Assembly: GCA_017383445.1 (NCBI GenBank)
Contig: JAFNXQ010000069.1
Span: forward strand, 1 to 46,469
Origin: Alistipes sp.
Lineage (GTDB): Bacteria; Bacteroidota; Bacteroidia; Bacteroidales; Rikenellaceae
Reading direction: 5' to 3'
DNA: 46,469 bases
Positions 24,331-33,055 of this stretch are shown one piece after another; position 1 is the first letter of the stretch; each line of letters opens with the position of its first letter. The translations under genes and the position numbers were made by a program. Below the pieces are notes generated by a model that searched no databases, was not told the origin of the DNA, and saw only the letters and a program-made list of their open reading frames with translations.

Positions 24331-25978
24331 ACCCTCTGACGATTACGCCTCACGCGGCCTTTTAGTTGCTGCCACAACACTTGCACTGCTTATCGTAGTG
24401 AGTTTCATCCCGCCCATAAACGCCGGCGGAGTGAAGCTGCGTCGTGCCAGCATAGTCAGCGATGTGGTGAATCACAGCGAGAGGGTATCGCAGGGAGTGC
24501 AGGAGCTGCAACCGGAGATTGACGTTAAGGAGTTTGAGGTCGATCTGGAGAGTGTGGCCGAGCAGGTGGCAAAGACCACCGCTACGGCATCGCCTACGGG
24601 TGAGGCCACATCGGCATCGTGGGAGGGCATCTTCGACGAGCAACCCACAGGAGGCGACACCCCGAGCAAGGCGGCACCAAAGCTCGATATGGATTTGGAG
24701 GCTCTGCTGCCCGATGAGTCGCTGCTCACGCCCGTCGAGGTCTTTGGTGGCAAGGGTAACGATATGGAGCTGCTCTATGAGAAGATTCTCTCAGGAAAAC
24801 CCGTCCGCATAGCCTTTATGGGCGACTCGTTTGTCGAGGCCGACATACTCACCGCCGACCTGCGTGAGCTGTTGCAGGATACATTCAAGGGTGGCGGCTC
24901 GGGCTTTGCTCCTATGGCTTCGCCCTTCACGGCCTACCGTCAGACCATAAAGACAACGGCAAAGGGCTGGACACCCTACAACATAATGCAACGCAAGAGC
25001 ACACCCGCACCCCTCAACGGCGACTACTTCGTGTCGGGATGGGTGGCACAGGGCTCCGATGGCGCCTCTACGCGTTGGGAGATGACCTCGCGTCGTCGTC
25101 ACCTTACGGAGTGTCGCCGAGCAAGAGTTCTCTTCATCAGCCGCAACGACTCGGAGATAGCCATACGCATAAATGACGGCGAGCAACGCACCTTCTCATT
25201 TACGGGCAGCGACGTTGTAAGGCAGATTGTCATCGAGGAGAGCAACATATCTTCGTTAGAGATGCAGATTCTCAGCGGTGGCAAGGGCATTACGGGCTAT
25301 GGTGCCGAGTTTGAGGATATCAAGGGTGTGACGGTCGATAACTTCTCGATACGCAGCAACAACGGTCAGGCTATGTTCTGGACCAACCCTGCGGTGAATG
25401 CACAGATAAACTCAATGCGAGGCTACGACCTTGTGATTCTGCAATATGGACTCAACATTATGCAGTCGGAACGCAAGGACTACTCACTCTATGCCCAGCA
25501 GGTGGAGAAGATGATTCGCTTCGTGAAAAACTGCTTCCCCGAGGCGGCGGTGATAGTGATGGGCGTGAGTGACCGTTCGGAACGCGACGAGGAGGGCTTC
25601 AAGCCTATGAAGGTGGCCGAGAACCTCTCGGAGTGGCAACGCAAGGCCGCCAAGGAGTGCAACGCAGCCTTCTGGCACACCTACAACTCTATGCAGCAGC
25701 GAGGCGGTATGAAGAGTTTCGTAGCCAACGGCTGGGCGGGCAAGGACTACACCCACATAAACTATGCGGGCGGTCGCGAGATTGCCACAGGACTCTACCA
25801 CGGTTTGCTATACTCGCTGCAACAATATATGCTCACCGTGCGTCAGCGAATGATTCCTGCCGAGCCGGTGCTTGACAAGGAGCTGGAAATCCTGCCGCCG
25901 GAGCTTAATCTGACCGACGAGCTACCCGCCGAGCTTATCCCCACCGAGCAGACTCAACCCACGCAAACCGAAGAGTAA
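24323..25978 (+). CDS. Membrane-anchored SGNH/GDSL hydrolase-like protein
   Basis: 551 residues. An N-terminal membrane helix (about 11-30) anchors it with the bulk in the periplasm. Residues 40-150 are an acidic, low-complexity linker. The SGNH domain starts at RIAFMGDSFVEADIL near 162 (block I GDS), with YDLVILQYGLNIM near 375 (block III, Asn) and DYTHINYAGG near 475 (block V Asp-x-x-His). Between block I and III is a carbohydrate-binding-like insertion of about 200 residues. Such proteins act with MBOAT acyltransferases in O-acetylation of glycans, as AlgJ/AlgX with AlgI or PatB with PatA. The MBOAT gene follows 1 bp later, which supports that role. Target polymer unknown. Confidence 0.85.
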   Translation: MTKPSDDYASRGLLVAATTLALLIVVSFIPPINAGGVKLRRASIVSDVVNHSERVSQGVQELQPEIDVKEFEVDLESVAEQVAKTTATASPTGEATSASWEGIFDEQPTGGDTPSKAAPKLDMDLEALLPDESLLTPVEVFGGKGNDMELLYEKILSGKPVRIAFMGDSFVEADILTADLRELLQDTFKGGGSGFAPMASPFTAYRQTIKTTAKGWTPYNIMQRKSTPAPLNGDYFVSGWVAQGSDGASTRWEMTSRRRHLTECRRARVLFISRNDSEIAIRINDGEQRTFSFTGSDVVRQIVIEESNISSLEMQILSGGKGITGYGAEFEDIKGVTVDNFSIRSNNGQAMFWTNPAVNAQINSMRGYDLVILQYGLNIMQSERKDYSLYAQQVEKMIRFVKNCFPEAAVIVMGVSDRSERDEEGFKPMKVAENLSEWQRKAAKECNAAFWHTYNSMQQRGGMKSFVANGWAGKDYTHINYAGGREIATGLYHGLLYSLQQYMLTVRQRMIPAEPVLDKELEILPPELNLTDELPAELIPTEQTQPTQTEE

Positions 25979-25979
25979 G

Positions 25980-27494
25980 ATGACGGAGGAGGTAGCACAA
26001 ATCACAGAGCCAACATTTTTGGACCGCATCACTTCGCTGCTGGAGTATGATGCCTCGTCGCCGCTGATATTCAATAGTGGCCTCTTTTTGTTTTTGTTCG
26101 TGGGCTTTATGGCGGGCTACCGGCTGTTACGCCGTGCCACATCGCTGCGGATAATCTATGTCATACTCTTCTCGATTTACTTCTACTACAAGTCCAGCGG
26201 CATATATTTTATGCTGCTCATATTCGCCTCGGTCAGCGACTTCATCATAGCCCACGAGATAGCCCGTGCGACGAGCCAGCGACTACGCAGGTGGCTCGTG
26301 GCAGCCTCGGTGGCGATAAATGTCGGAATGCTGGGCTACTTCAAATACACCAACTTCCTCATCGAGATAGCCAACTCGATGTTCGGTGCCGGCTTCCTCG
26401 ACTTTCAGAATATCTTTCTGCCTGTCGGCATCTCGTTCTTCGTCTTTCAGTCGATGAGCTACACCATAGATGTCTATCGCGGCGAGATTCGCCCGCTGGA
26501 GAGGTGGACCGACTATATGTTCTATCTCTCATTCTTCCCACAGCTGGTGGCAGGCCCCATCGTGCGTGCAAAGGATTTCATTCCGCAGATACGCCAGCCG
26601 CTGATGGTCACGCGTGAGATGTTCGGACGAGGCATAGCCCTCATAGCGATAGGTCTTGTCAAGAAGGCAATAATCTCGGACTACATATCGCTGAACTTTG
26701 TCGATAGAGTCTTCGATGCTCCCGCCCTCTACTCGGGTTTTGAGTGTCTGATGGGTATCTACGGCTATGCGTTGCAGATATACTGCGACTTCTCGGGTTA
26801 CTCCGATATGGCGATTGGCATAGCCCTGCTGCTGGGCTTCCGCTTCCCGAAAAACTTCGATGCACCCTACAAGTCGGCAACCATAACCGAGTTCTGGCGT
26901 AGGTGGCACATATCACTCTCGTCGTGGCTGCGTGACTACCTCTACATATCACTCGGTGGCAACCGCCGAGGCAAGTGGCGTACCTACCTGAACCTTATGC
27001 TCACGATGCTGCTGGGTGGTCTGTGGCACGGTGCGGCAGTGCGTTTTGTGCTGTGGGGAGCCCTGCACGGCGTGGCCCTCGCACTGCATAAGGCGTGGCT
27101 CGCAGTCGTTCCCAAAGCAAAGATTGCAGGTCGCGATATGCACCCCGTGATGCGTATGCTGGGCATCATCTTTACGTTCCACATCGTCTGTCTGGGCTGG
27201 CTGCTGTTCCGTGCCGAGTCGATGCAGGAGGTGCATCTGATGCTCTACCAGATATTCCACAACTTCAACACCGCCATCATCGGGCAGGTGGTCGCAGGTT
27301 ACGGAGTGATATTTGCGATGATTGCGGCGGGATATGTGATGCACTTTATGCCCGAGAGGGTCGATATGAAGCTCTCGAAAAAGGTGGGCGAGGCGGGCTT
27401 CTGGTGGCAGGTGGCACTGCTCGTTGTGGTCGCGTGGTGTGTTATGCAGGTCAAATCAAGCGATATTCAGCCATTTATTTACTTTCAATTCTAA
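25980..27494 (+). CDS. MBOAT family O-acyltransferase (AlgI/PatA/DltB-like)
   Basis: 504 residues with about ten membrane helices. Hallmarks are [23 protein letters not shown] near 140, [20 protein letters not shown] near 185, the [28 protein letters not shown] block near 305-335, and the catalytic histidine in [22 protein letters not shown] near 348. The family moves acyl groups across the membrane onto extracytoplasmic polymers such as alginate, peptidoglycan or teichoic acid. The partner SGNH-like protein gene is immediately upstream. I infer acetylation of an envelope glycan; the polymer cannot be read. The start ATG follows one base after the previous stop, so translation is probably coupled. 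Confidence 0.95.
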   Translation: MTEEVAQITEPTFLDRITSLLEYDASSPLIFNSGLFLFLFVGFMAGYRLLRRATSLRIIYVILFSIYFYYKSSGIYFMLLIFASVSDFIIAHEIARATSQRLRRWLVAASVAINVGMLGYFKYTNFLIEIANSMFGAGFLDFQNIFLPVGISFFVFQSMSYTIDVYRGEIRPLERWTDYMFYLSFFPQLVAGPIVRAKDFIPQIRQPLMVTREMFGRGIALIAIGLVKKAIISDYISLNFVDRVFDAPALYSGFECLMGIYGYALQIYCDFSGYSDMAIGIALLLGFRFPKNFDAPYKSATITEFWRRWHISLSSWLRDYLYISLGGNRRGKWRTYLNLMLTMLLGGLWHGAAVRFVLWGALHGVALALHKAWLAVVPKAKIAGRDMHPVMRMLGIIFTFHIVCLGWLLFRAESMQEVHLMLYQIFHNFNTAIIGQVVAGYGVIFAMIAAGYVMHFMPERVDMKLSKKVGEAGFWWQVALLVVVAWCVMQVKSSDIQPFIYFQF

Positions 27495-27593
27495 ACCTGC
27501 CGAAAATCGCCGCCACAGGCACTTCCCGGCACGTTTTTTGCTCCTTTCAGCACCGATTTTACGGGTGGGCGGAGTGAAAAAAGTTATAAAAAA

Positions 27594-27624
27594 TTTGGTT
27601 TTTCGAAAAAAGTGCCTTATCTTG
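27594..27624 (+). promoter_or_regulatory. Candidate promoter of the ECF sigma gene
   Basis: TTTG at 27594-27597 lies 20 bp before TATCTTG (27618-27624), a -7 element that fits TAnnTTTG except for one missing T. The predicted leader is about 90 nt and ends in an unusual Shine-Dalgarno-like AGGAG (27711-27715) seven bases before the ATG. Confidence 0.5.
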
Positions 27625-27721
27625 CACTCGAAAATAATTATTAATTAACTCTAAAAACACGACGCCTATAGGAAAATTCTACTCTTTGAAGATTACATTT
27701 TAGTAAAGAAAGGAGAAGAAT

Positions 27722-28306
27722 ATGAACGCACAAGTTTTAAGTGACCAGGTATTGCTTAACAACTATCTTGCGGGCGATCGTGATGCCATTTCACAGCTTA
27801 TCGAACGTTATTCACGCCGAGTGCGTGACTATGTCCGTATGATGGTAAAAGATGTCGACGTTGCGGACGACATTCTTCAAGAGACTCTTATTAAAGTAGT
27901 TAGATTTATCGACGAGGGCCGTTACTCTGATAATGGCAAGTTCCTCTCGTGGGTCTTGCGTATCGCACACAATCAGGTTATCGACTACTTCCGCCAGCAG
28001 AAGAGTGCCCGCACCCTGAACGAGAGTGAGGCAGGCTTCAACATCCTCGGCTCGAAGCGTTTCGCCGAGCAGAATGTGGAGGACAAAATCGTAGCCGAGC
28101 AGATCGAGGCCGACGTGCGTCGTATGATTGACTTCCTGCCCGAGGAGCAGCGTGAGGTTGTGATGTTGAGATACTATTCGGGGTTGAGCTTTCAGGAGAT
28201 TGCCGACCAGACCGAGGTGAGCATCAACACTGCACTGGGTCGTATGCGTTACGCCCTGATAAACCTCCGCAAGCTTATCAAGGAGCACAATGTGATTTTG
28301 TCGTAA
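27722..28306 (+). CDS. ECF-type RNA polymerase sigma-70 factor
   Basis: 194 residues. Region 2 spans about 25-95 (MVKDVDVADDILQETLIKVV, then GKFLSWVLRIAHNQVIDYFRQQ, the -10 recognition helix). Region 4 spans about 135-190 (LPEEQREVVMLRYYSGLSFQEIA, QTEVSINTALGRMRYALINL, the HTH). Regions 1 and 3 are lacking, as in extracytoplasmic-function sigmas. No FecR-like or other anti-sigma gene follows, and no SusC/D pair is near, so it is not a typical PUL regulator. It is closed by its own terminator (28341-28370). It has an SD-like AGGAG, rare in this phylum, suggesting efficient translation. Physiological stimulus unknown. Confidence 0.95.
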   Translation: MNAQVLSDQVLLNNYLAGDRDAISQLIERYSRRVRDYVRMMVKDVDVADDILQETLIKVVRFIDEGRYSDNGKFLSWVLRIAHNQVIDYFRQQKSARTLNESEAGFNILGSKRFAEQNVEDKIVAEQIEADVRRMIDFLPEEQREVVMLRYYSGLSFQEIADQTEVSINTALGRMRYALINLRKLIKEHNVILS

Positions 28307-28340
28307 GAGATTTTTGTAAGGTTTTTGGGTTGAAAGGTCT

Positions 28341-28370
28341 ATGGGGAGCCGCGTGGCTTCCCATTTTTTT
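28341..28370 (+). terminator. Intrinsic terminator after the ECF sigma gene
   Basis: TGGGGAGCC pairs with GGCTTCCCA around GCGT with one G-U, followed by TTTTTTT. It lies 35 bp after the sigma stop codon. Confidence 0.85.
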
Positions 28371-28496
28371 GGGGAGGAATCCCCGCCACTCCCTTTGCCG
28401 AAACTTTTTTCAAAAAATATCTCCACCTATACAATAAAGCGAAAAAGCGGGGCGTTAGTATAGTGAATTTACCAGATACCTTAACACCAAGTGCCT

Positions 28497-28643
28497 ATGG
28501 AGGATTTAGACTGTAAGAAATTTGATGATTTAATCCCGGAGGATGAACGACTGATGAACGATGAGGTGATTTGCGGTGAAGCAGAGTTATACTATCTGGA
28601 TTGTTATTTGCAGGAGTTATTCCGAAAGGATACAGAGTGTTAA
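28497..28643 (+). CDS. Putative 48-residue acidic small protein
   Basis: ATG 28497 to TAA 28641-28643 encodes 48 residues starting MEDLDCKKFDDLIPEDERL and ending LFRKDTEC. It is strongly acidic and has four cysteines (positions 6, 26, 36, 48). I recognise no family. It lies between the sigma gene's terminator and a second terminator (28685-28723), so it would be a separate transcript. Codon use is not clearly like its neighbours (more TTA, GAT), but the frame is short. Support for translation is the ORF itself, the dedicated terminator and the lack of any other explanation for that segment; no signal peptide or membrane helix. It may be a small regulator; a non-coding RNA is the alternative. 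Confidence 0.45.
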   Translation: MEDLDCKKFDDLIPEDERLMNDEVICGEAELYYLDCYLQELFRKDTEC

Positions 28644-28684
28644 AAGAAGTGTTCATTTTTTTAAGGTTAGTATTATGATGGGTG

Positions 28685-28723
28685 GTTGCCCGGCCAAACA
28701 GCGGTCGGGCAACTATCTTTTTG
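28685..28723 (+). terminator. Intrinsic terminator after the small ORF
   Basis: GTTGCCCGGCC (28685-28695) pairs with GGTCGGGCAAC (28703-28713) with one G-U pair, followed by TATCTTTTTG. It lies 41 bp after the 48-residue ORF. Confidence 0.85.
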
Positions 28724-28755
28724 TGCCGAGGTGAGCATCGGCAGACAATTTATTA

Positions 28756-28763
28756 TATATTTG
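28756..28763 (+). promoter_or_regulatory. Candidate -7 promoter element for sppA
   Basis: TATATTTG is an exact TAnnTTTG match, 100 bp before the sppA start and downstream of a terminator. No matching -33 TTTG at 19-21 bp. The leader would be A/T-rich and about 90 nt. Confidence 0.5.
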
Positions 28764-28862
28764 TATAGAGAAAAGTGAAAATTTTTCGCTTTTTGTGTAG
28801 TTTTTAGTCCAGACGTGCGACTAATAGAGAAGGAAAAACTAAAAAACTAACAATAAAAAACT

Positions 28863-30728
28863 ATGGAAGAGAACAAAAATCTGGAGGCACAGGTTGCAGA
28901 GCAGCCCGCTGCTACTCCCGCACAGCCTAAAGCAAAAAAAGCTGGCAAAAGCAAGTTGACATTTGGTAAGGTTTTCGGTGCCGCACTGCTCGCAGTGGTG
29001 GTTGGCGGACTGGTGAAGCTGGTATTATGGATGGGAATATTCTCAACCGTGGGTGCCTTCTCTAACACAGGCACAACTCCAATCCCCGAGGAGGGTATCC
29101 TGAAGATTAATGTCAACCTGCCCGTAACAGATGCTCCGTTGAAGGACCCGTTTGCAGGTTTCGACTTTACCACTATGAGCACAACATCATCGATGACTCT
29201 CTACAACGTATTGCAGGCCATCGACGCTGCGAAGAGTGATGACCGCATCAAGGGTATCTACATTATGGGGGAGGGTCTCGGTATGAGTGCCACCATTATG
29301 GAGGAGGTGCGTGCAGCCGTTGAGGATTTCAAGCAGAGTGGTAAGTTCGTCATTGCACACCACGACACCTTCTCGCAGTGGCAGTACTATTTCAGCTCTG
29401 TTGCCGACAAGGTATATATCCACCCCGAGGGCTCATTCACCTGGACCGGTGTGGGTGCTACAACAATGTTCTATACAGGCTTGCTCGATAAGCTGGGCGT
29501 TAAGGTCGATATTTTGCGTCCTACGGTTTGTAAGTACAAGAGTGCTGTTGAGCCCTTCTTCCTGAAAGAGATGTCGCCTGCCAACCGCGCACAGATGCAG
29601 TCGATGGTAGATGCTATGTGGGGCGAGATTACCTCAACCGTATCGAAGGCCCGCAACATCTCGGTTGAGGATTTGAACGCAATGGCCGACAACCTCTCGG
29701 TAGTATTGCCCGAGGAGGCTATCGAGCATAAGCTGGTGGACAGCATGCTCTACTCTGACCAGGTGCTAAAGCTACTCACTACTGAGTATGTTAGCGAGGA
29801 TTTCTCGTTTGTCGATATGAGCCAGTATATCGCATCACTCAAACCCAACAACAAGGGCTCTATCACCTCGCAGGTGGCTATCGTATATGCCAACGGTCAG
29901 ATTGTTGGTGGCGAGGGCAGCGATGATATGATTTATGGCGAAACTCTTGCCGAGACTATCCGCGAGGTGGCCACTGACGACTATGTAAAGGCTGTTGTTG
30001 TTCGAGTGAACTCACCGGGTGGCAGCGCACTGGCATCGGATATCATCTGGCGTGAGATGAAGCTCTTGCAGGAGAAGAAGCCCGTTGTTATCTCTATGGG
30101 CGAGTACGCTGCAAGTGGTGGTTACTATATCTCGGCTCCTGCCGACGCTATCGTAGCCGACAAGATGACTCTTACAGGCTCTATCGGCGTGTTCGGTATT
30201 ATGCCCACAACAGGTCCTGCACTGGAGAAGCACCTCGGTATTACTTTCGATGGCGTGAAGACCAATGCTCACTCTGATATGGGTCAGGGCTTCGAGTCGC
30301 TGGACGCTACCGAGTACAAGGCTATGATGCGTGGCGTGGACCGCGTATATGGGCGCTTTACATCACTCGTAGCCGAGGGTCGTAACCTGCCTTTGGAGAA
30401 GGTTTTGGAGATTGCCGAGGGTCGAGTATGGATGGGTTCACAGGCACAGCAGATTGGTCTTGCCGACACTTGTGGTGGTATCAAGGCCGCTATCGCTATC
30501 GCTGTCGATAAGGCTGCTCTGGGCGAGGATTACTGCATTGTCGAGCGCTTGGACGATGTTGAGGGCTTAGCCGCTATCCTTAAATCGTTGAATGTAAAGG
30601 CTCGCAGCCTCGTGCGTTCATTCAGCGATATGGGCCGCATGCAGGAGGAGCTGACAAAGGTTGAGCAGTTTGTAGGCGAGAATGGTATCTATACCTATTG
30701 CCCCTATGCTTATACCTCTGTTCGCTAA
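28863..30728 (+). CDS. sppA: Signal peptide peptidase SppA, 67K type
   Basis: 621 residues, the length of the tandem-domain SppA. After an N-terminal Lys/Ala-rich cytoplasmic stretch there is one membrane helix (about 38-62). Two ClpP-like domains follow. The catalytic lysine lies in the N-terminal domain in CKYKSAVEPFFLKEMSPANR (about 225), and the serine in the C-terminal domain in GEYAASGGYYIS (about 418), as in E. coli SppA. The enzyme degrades cleaved signal peptides in the inner membrane. A strong terminator closes the gene, and it stands alone with its own -7 element. Confidence 0.96.
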   Translation: MEENKNLEAQVAEQPAATPAQPKAKKAGKSKLTFGKVFGAALLAVVVGGLVKLVLWMGIFSTVGAFSNTGTTPIPEEGILKINVNLPVTDAPLKDPFAGFDFTTMSTTSSMTLYNVLQAIDAAKSDDRIKGIYIMGEGLGMSATIMEEVRAAVEDFKQSGKFVIAHHDTFSQWQYYFSSVADKVYIHPEGSFTWTGVGATTMFYTGLLDKLGVKVDILRPTVCKYKSAVEPFFLKEMSPANRAQMQSMVDAMWGEITSTVSKARNISVEDLNAMADNLSVVLPEEAIEHKLVDSMLYSDQVLKLLTTEYVSEDFSFVDMSQYIASLKPNNKGSITSQVAIVYANGQIVGGEGSDDMIYGETLAETIREVATDDYVKAVVVRVNSPGGSALASDIIWREMKLLQEKKPVVISMGEYAASGGYYISAPADAIVADKMTLTGSIGVFGIMPTTGPALEKHLGITFDGVKTNAHSDMGQGFESLDATEYKAMMRGVDRVYGRFTSLVAEGRNLPLEKVLEIAEGRVWMGSQAQQIGLADTCGGIKAAIAIAVDKAALGEDYCIVERLDDVEGLAAILKSLNVKARSLVRSFSDMGRMQEELTKVEQFVGENGIYTYCPYAYTSVR

Positions 30729-30745
30729 TCCTTGCGTTGAGAGAT

Positions 30746-30785
30746 AAAAAAAGTGTCGCACCCTGCGGGATGCGGCACTTTTTGT
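30746..30785 (+). terminator. Intrinsic terminator after sppA
   Basis: AAAAGTG with TCGCACCC pairs with GGGATGCGGCACTTTT (one bulge and one G-U), followed by TTTG. The A-tract on the other side makes it potentially bidirectional, which suits the convergent mrp gene. Confidence 0.85.
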
Positions 30786-30808
30786 TTCATTACCTTGTTT
30801 CAGCAACA

Positions 30809-30856
30809 AGACTCTCGGTCGGCAAGCCTCCCTCAGAGTGACGAAAAACAGATGCG
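30809..30856. repeat. Intergenic repeat, CTCAGAGTGACG-type, partial copy
   Basis: This 48-base segment matches 19160-19209 (50 bases) with one 2-base gap and two substitutions. Here the CGTCATTCTGAG partner arm is absent, so it is a partial copy in the same orientation. It lies between the sppA terminator and the end of mrp. Confidence 0.75.
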
Positions 30857-30866
30857 AGGCGTTGCT

Positions 30867-31913
30867 CTATTTCAGATTGACAATCATCTTCTCGGCTATC
30901 TCGCGGTAGTACTTCTCGACCTGCTCATCGGTCTGAACGGTAGGAGTACCACACTCGCCGCCCTCCATGATGGACTGGATGAGAGGTATCTCGCCAAGGA
31001 ATGGCACGCCCACCTGCTCGGCATAACCTCTTGCACCACCCTTGCCGAAGATGTAGTAGCGGTTGTCGGGCAGCTCCTTCGGCGTGAACCACGCCATATT
31101 CTCCACTACGCCCAGCACAGGCACTGCGACCTGCTCGTGGCGGAACATCTCCACACCACGCACCACATCGGCAACGGCCACCTGCTGGGGTGTAGATACG
31201 ATGACAGCTCCATCGAGTTTTATCTCCGAGATAATCGTCAGGTGTATGTCGCCCGTACCCGGGGGCATATCAATCAACAGGAAGTCCAGACCGCCCCACA
31301 TAGTCTGATGCAGCAGCTGCTTCAAGGCGTTGGTAGCCATAGCACCTCGCCACATCAGGGCATCGGTGGGCTGTATGAAGAAGCCGATAGACATCAGCTC
31401 GATATCCATACTCTCGGCCGGCACTATGTAGTCCTGACCATTCTCCTGCACGGCGTCGGGCAGGTAGCCCTCGCGGTTGAACATCTTGGGCTGCGACGGG
31501 CCATAGATGTCGGCATCGAGCAGTCCGACACGATAACCCATATTACGCAGTGTGAGGGCGAGGTTTGCCGTGACGGTAGATTTACCCACGCCACCCTTGC
31601 CTGATGCTATGGCGATAATCTTGCCCACGCGTGTCGTTGTACTCTCACGCTTGGGCTGCGGCGGGCGTGGCGTGCCCTCCTTCACGGCTATGGTGATGTT
31701 GTCGGCCGCTGCGGGGTATGCCTCGCGGAGCATCTGCTCTACCAGCGTGCGTATGCGTTGAGAGAATGGGTCGTGAGCCTTCGGAAAGCAGAGCACCACG
31801 ACAATCTTATCCTCGCGGGCCGTAACCTTTTCGACAATGCCACTCTCTACTATGTTCTGCTGCGTCTCGGGGTGTATGACCCTCGCGAGCAGCTCTTTTA
31901 CTTGTTGTTCCAT
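30867..31913 (-). CDS. mrp: Mrp/NBP35 family ATP-binding iron-sulfur carrier protein
   Basis: 348 residues. An N-terminal MIP18/DUF59-like domain (about 1-85) precedes a P-loop domain with the deviant Walker [11 protein letters not shown] near 104, [13 protein letters not shown] near 130 and [10 protein letters not shown] near 205. ApbC/Mrp proteins load or carry Fe-S clusters for apoprotein assembly. The usual CxxC cluster-binding motif in the C-terminal part is missing: the equivalent place reads [20 protein letters not shown] with no cysteine. I believe this variant is common in Bacteroidetes Mrp, but cannot check here. It stands alone between a repeat-containing gap and the EEP genes. Confidence 0.93.
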   Translation of the reverse strand: MEQQVKELLARVIHPETQQNIVESGIVEKVTAREDKIVVVLCFPKAHDPFSQRIRTLVEQMLREAYPAAADNITIAVKEGTPRPPQPKRESTTTRVGKIIAIASGKGGVGKSTVTANLALTLRNMGYRVGLLDADIYGPSQPKMFNREGYLPDAVQENGQDYIVPAESMDIELMSIGFFIQPTDALMWRGAMATNALKQLLHQTMWGGLDFLLIDMPPGTGDIHLTIISEIKLDGAVIVSTPQQVAVADVVRGVEMFRHEQVAVPVLGVVENMAWFTPKELPDNRYYIFGKGGARGYAEQVGVPFLGEIPLIQSIMEGGECGTPTVQTDEQVEKYYREIAEKMIVNLK

Positions 31914-31940
31914 TTTATGGTTGTTTTAAGTCGTTAGTTC

Positions 31941-32035
31941 AGGGGGAGTAGGGGGTTTAGGGAGATTAGGGAGGTTAAGGAATTTAGGGAGGTTTGATTC
32001 TCTAAATTCCCTAAAATTTCACTAAAATTCCTGAT
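31941..32035. repeat. Intergenic palindromic repeat, TTTAG-type, copy 3
   Basis: The left arm carries units such as GGGTTTAGGGAGATTAGGGA and TTAAGGAATTTAGGGAGG; the right arm reads CTCTAAATTCCCTAAAATTT. The arms are approximate complements. It fills the 143-bp gap between the EEP gene and mrp. Confidence 0.6.
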
Positions 32036-32056
32036 TTCTCTCCACTCGCCTCCCGA

Positions 32057-33043
32057 CTACATCTTCATCACCGCAAGTATGGGATAGTGATCCGACATAT
32101 AGGGTGTGCCATCGACCTCCGGCTCCTCGCCATAGCGGCGGTCGCGGATGGTCCGGTACTCCACAGCCTTGCAATTCTTGTAGTAGATGTAGTCAATCAT
32201 AAAGAAGTTACCCGGGCCCTTGCTCTTATCCTCCTGCTCGAAGGTCGAAGCCTTGTTTGCACCGAAGTTAAAGCCGTTCCAGGTGATGCTGTTGCGGTTC
32301 TCCTCGCTGATGACCTTCGCAGCCTCAACACGCGAGTTCTTCATACCAAACTCATAGAGTGGCGTAAAGCAGCGGTTGTCGGTCATCTGGTTCATATCGC
32401 CCGACAGAATCACGGGCATACCCTCGGGCACTAACTCACGCATCTTCTCCACAATAAGCTCCACACCCTTCTCGCGGGCTGTCTGGCCGAGGTTCTGGTC
32501 GGCGTGGTAGCCAAATTCGAGGTGGGTGTTGAAGAAGAAAAACTCCTTTTTCGACGACTTATCCTGCAACCTCACCCAAGTACAGATGCGGTTATGCTTC
32601 ATAGCTCCCGGGTGCGGCTCGATGCGTGTCTGCACAGCGTCGTTCCAACTGCGTGAGGGGCGGTCGGGTGTTGCCGAGAGCCAGAACTCGCCCTTGTCGA
32701 GAGCCTCAAAACGCTTGCGGTTGTAGAGGATAGCCGAGTACTCGCCACCGCCACCCTTGGTGCCTGTGTCGCGGCTCACGCCACAGAACAGATAGTCGGG
32801 CATACCCGCCAGCAGATATTGTATCTGCATATAGGTAGCCTCCTGCAAACCCACAATGTCGGGCTGCTCCTCTGCGAGGAAGCGGGCGATGGCACTCTTG
32901 CGGATGTCCCAGCCGTTCTCGGTCTCGTGGTTGCTCACCACGATATTGAACGACACCACCTTCACTCGTTTGACTGCGTGAGCCGCCTCTGCACACATAA
33001 GGGCAGAGAGGGCTACGCATAGTGTTATAATAAATCGCTTCAT
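32057..33043 (-). CDS. Secreted endonuclease/exonuclease/phosphatase-fold protein
   Basis: 328 residues with a signal peptide (MKRFIITLCVALSALMCAEA). The EEP (DNase I-like) fold is complete: SFNIVVSN near 33, the metal Glu in IVGLQEATYMQ near 62, FFFNTHLEFGYHADQN near 170, SGDMNQMTDN near 210 and the final DHYPILAVMKM with the catalytic Asp-His. Family members cleave nucleic acids, phosphoinositides or sphingomyelin; this one acts in the periplasm or outside. It is a tandem paralog of the next gene, 12 bp away, and shares long identical blocks such as NTHLEFGYHA and LGQTAREKGV. It was probably a tandem duplication; this copy lacks the Ig-like domains. Confidence 0.92.
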   Translation of the reverse strand: MKRFIITLCVALSALMCAEAAHAVKRVKVVSFNIVVSNHETENGWDIRKSAIARFLAEEQPDIVGLQEATYMQIQYLLAGMPDYLFCGVSRDTGTKGGGGEYSAILYNRKRFEALDKGEFWLSATPDRPSRSWNDAVQTRIEPHPGAMKHNRICTWVRLQDKSSKKEFFFFNTHLEFGYHADQNLGQTAREKGVELIVEKMRELVPEGMPVILSGDMNQMTDNRCFTPLYEFGMKNSRVEAAKVISEENRNSITWNGFNFGANKASTFEQEDKSKGPGNFFMIDYIYYKNCKAVEYRTIRDRRYGEEPEVDGTPYMSDHYPILAVMKM

Positions 33044-33055
33044 CGTGTATTGTTT

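Noticed and set aside
27424..27648. Short + frames spanning the end of the MBOAT gene and the gap.
   Set aside because: They are out of frame with the MBOAT gene, compositionally odd and would cross the sigma gene promoter.
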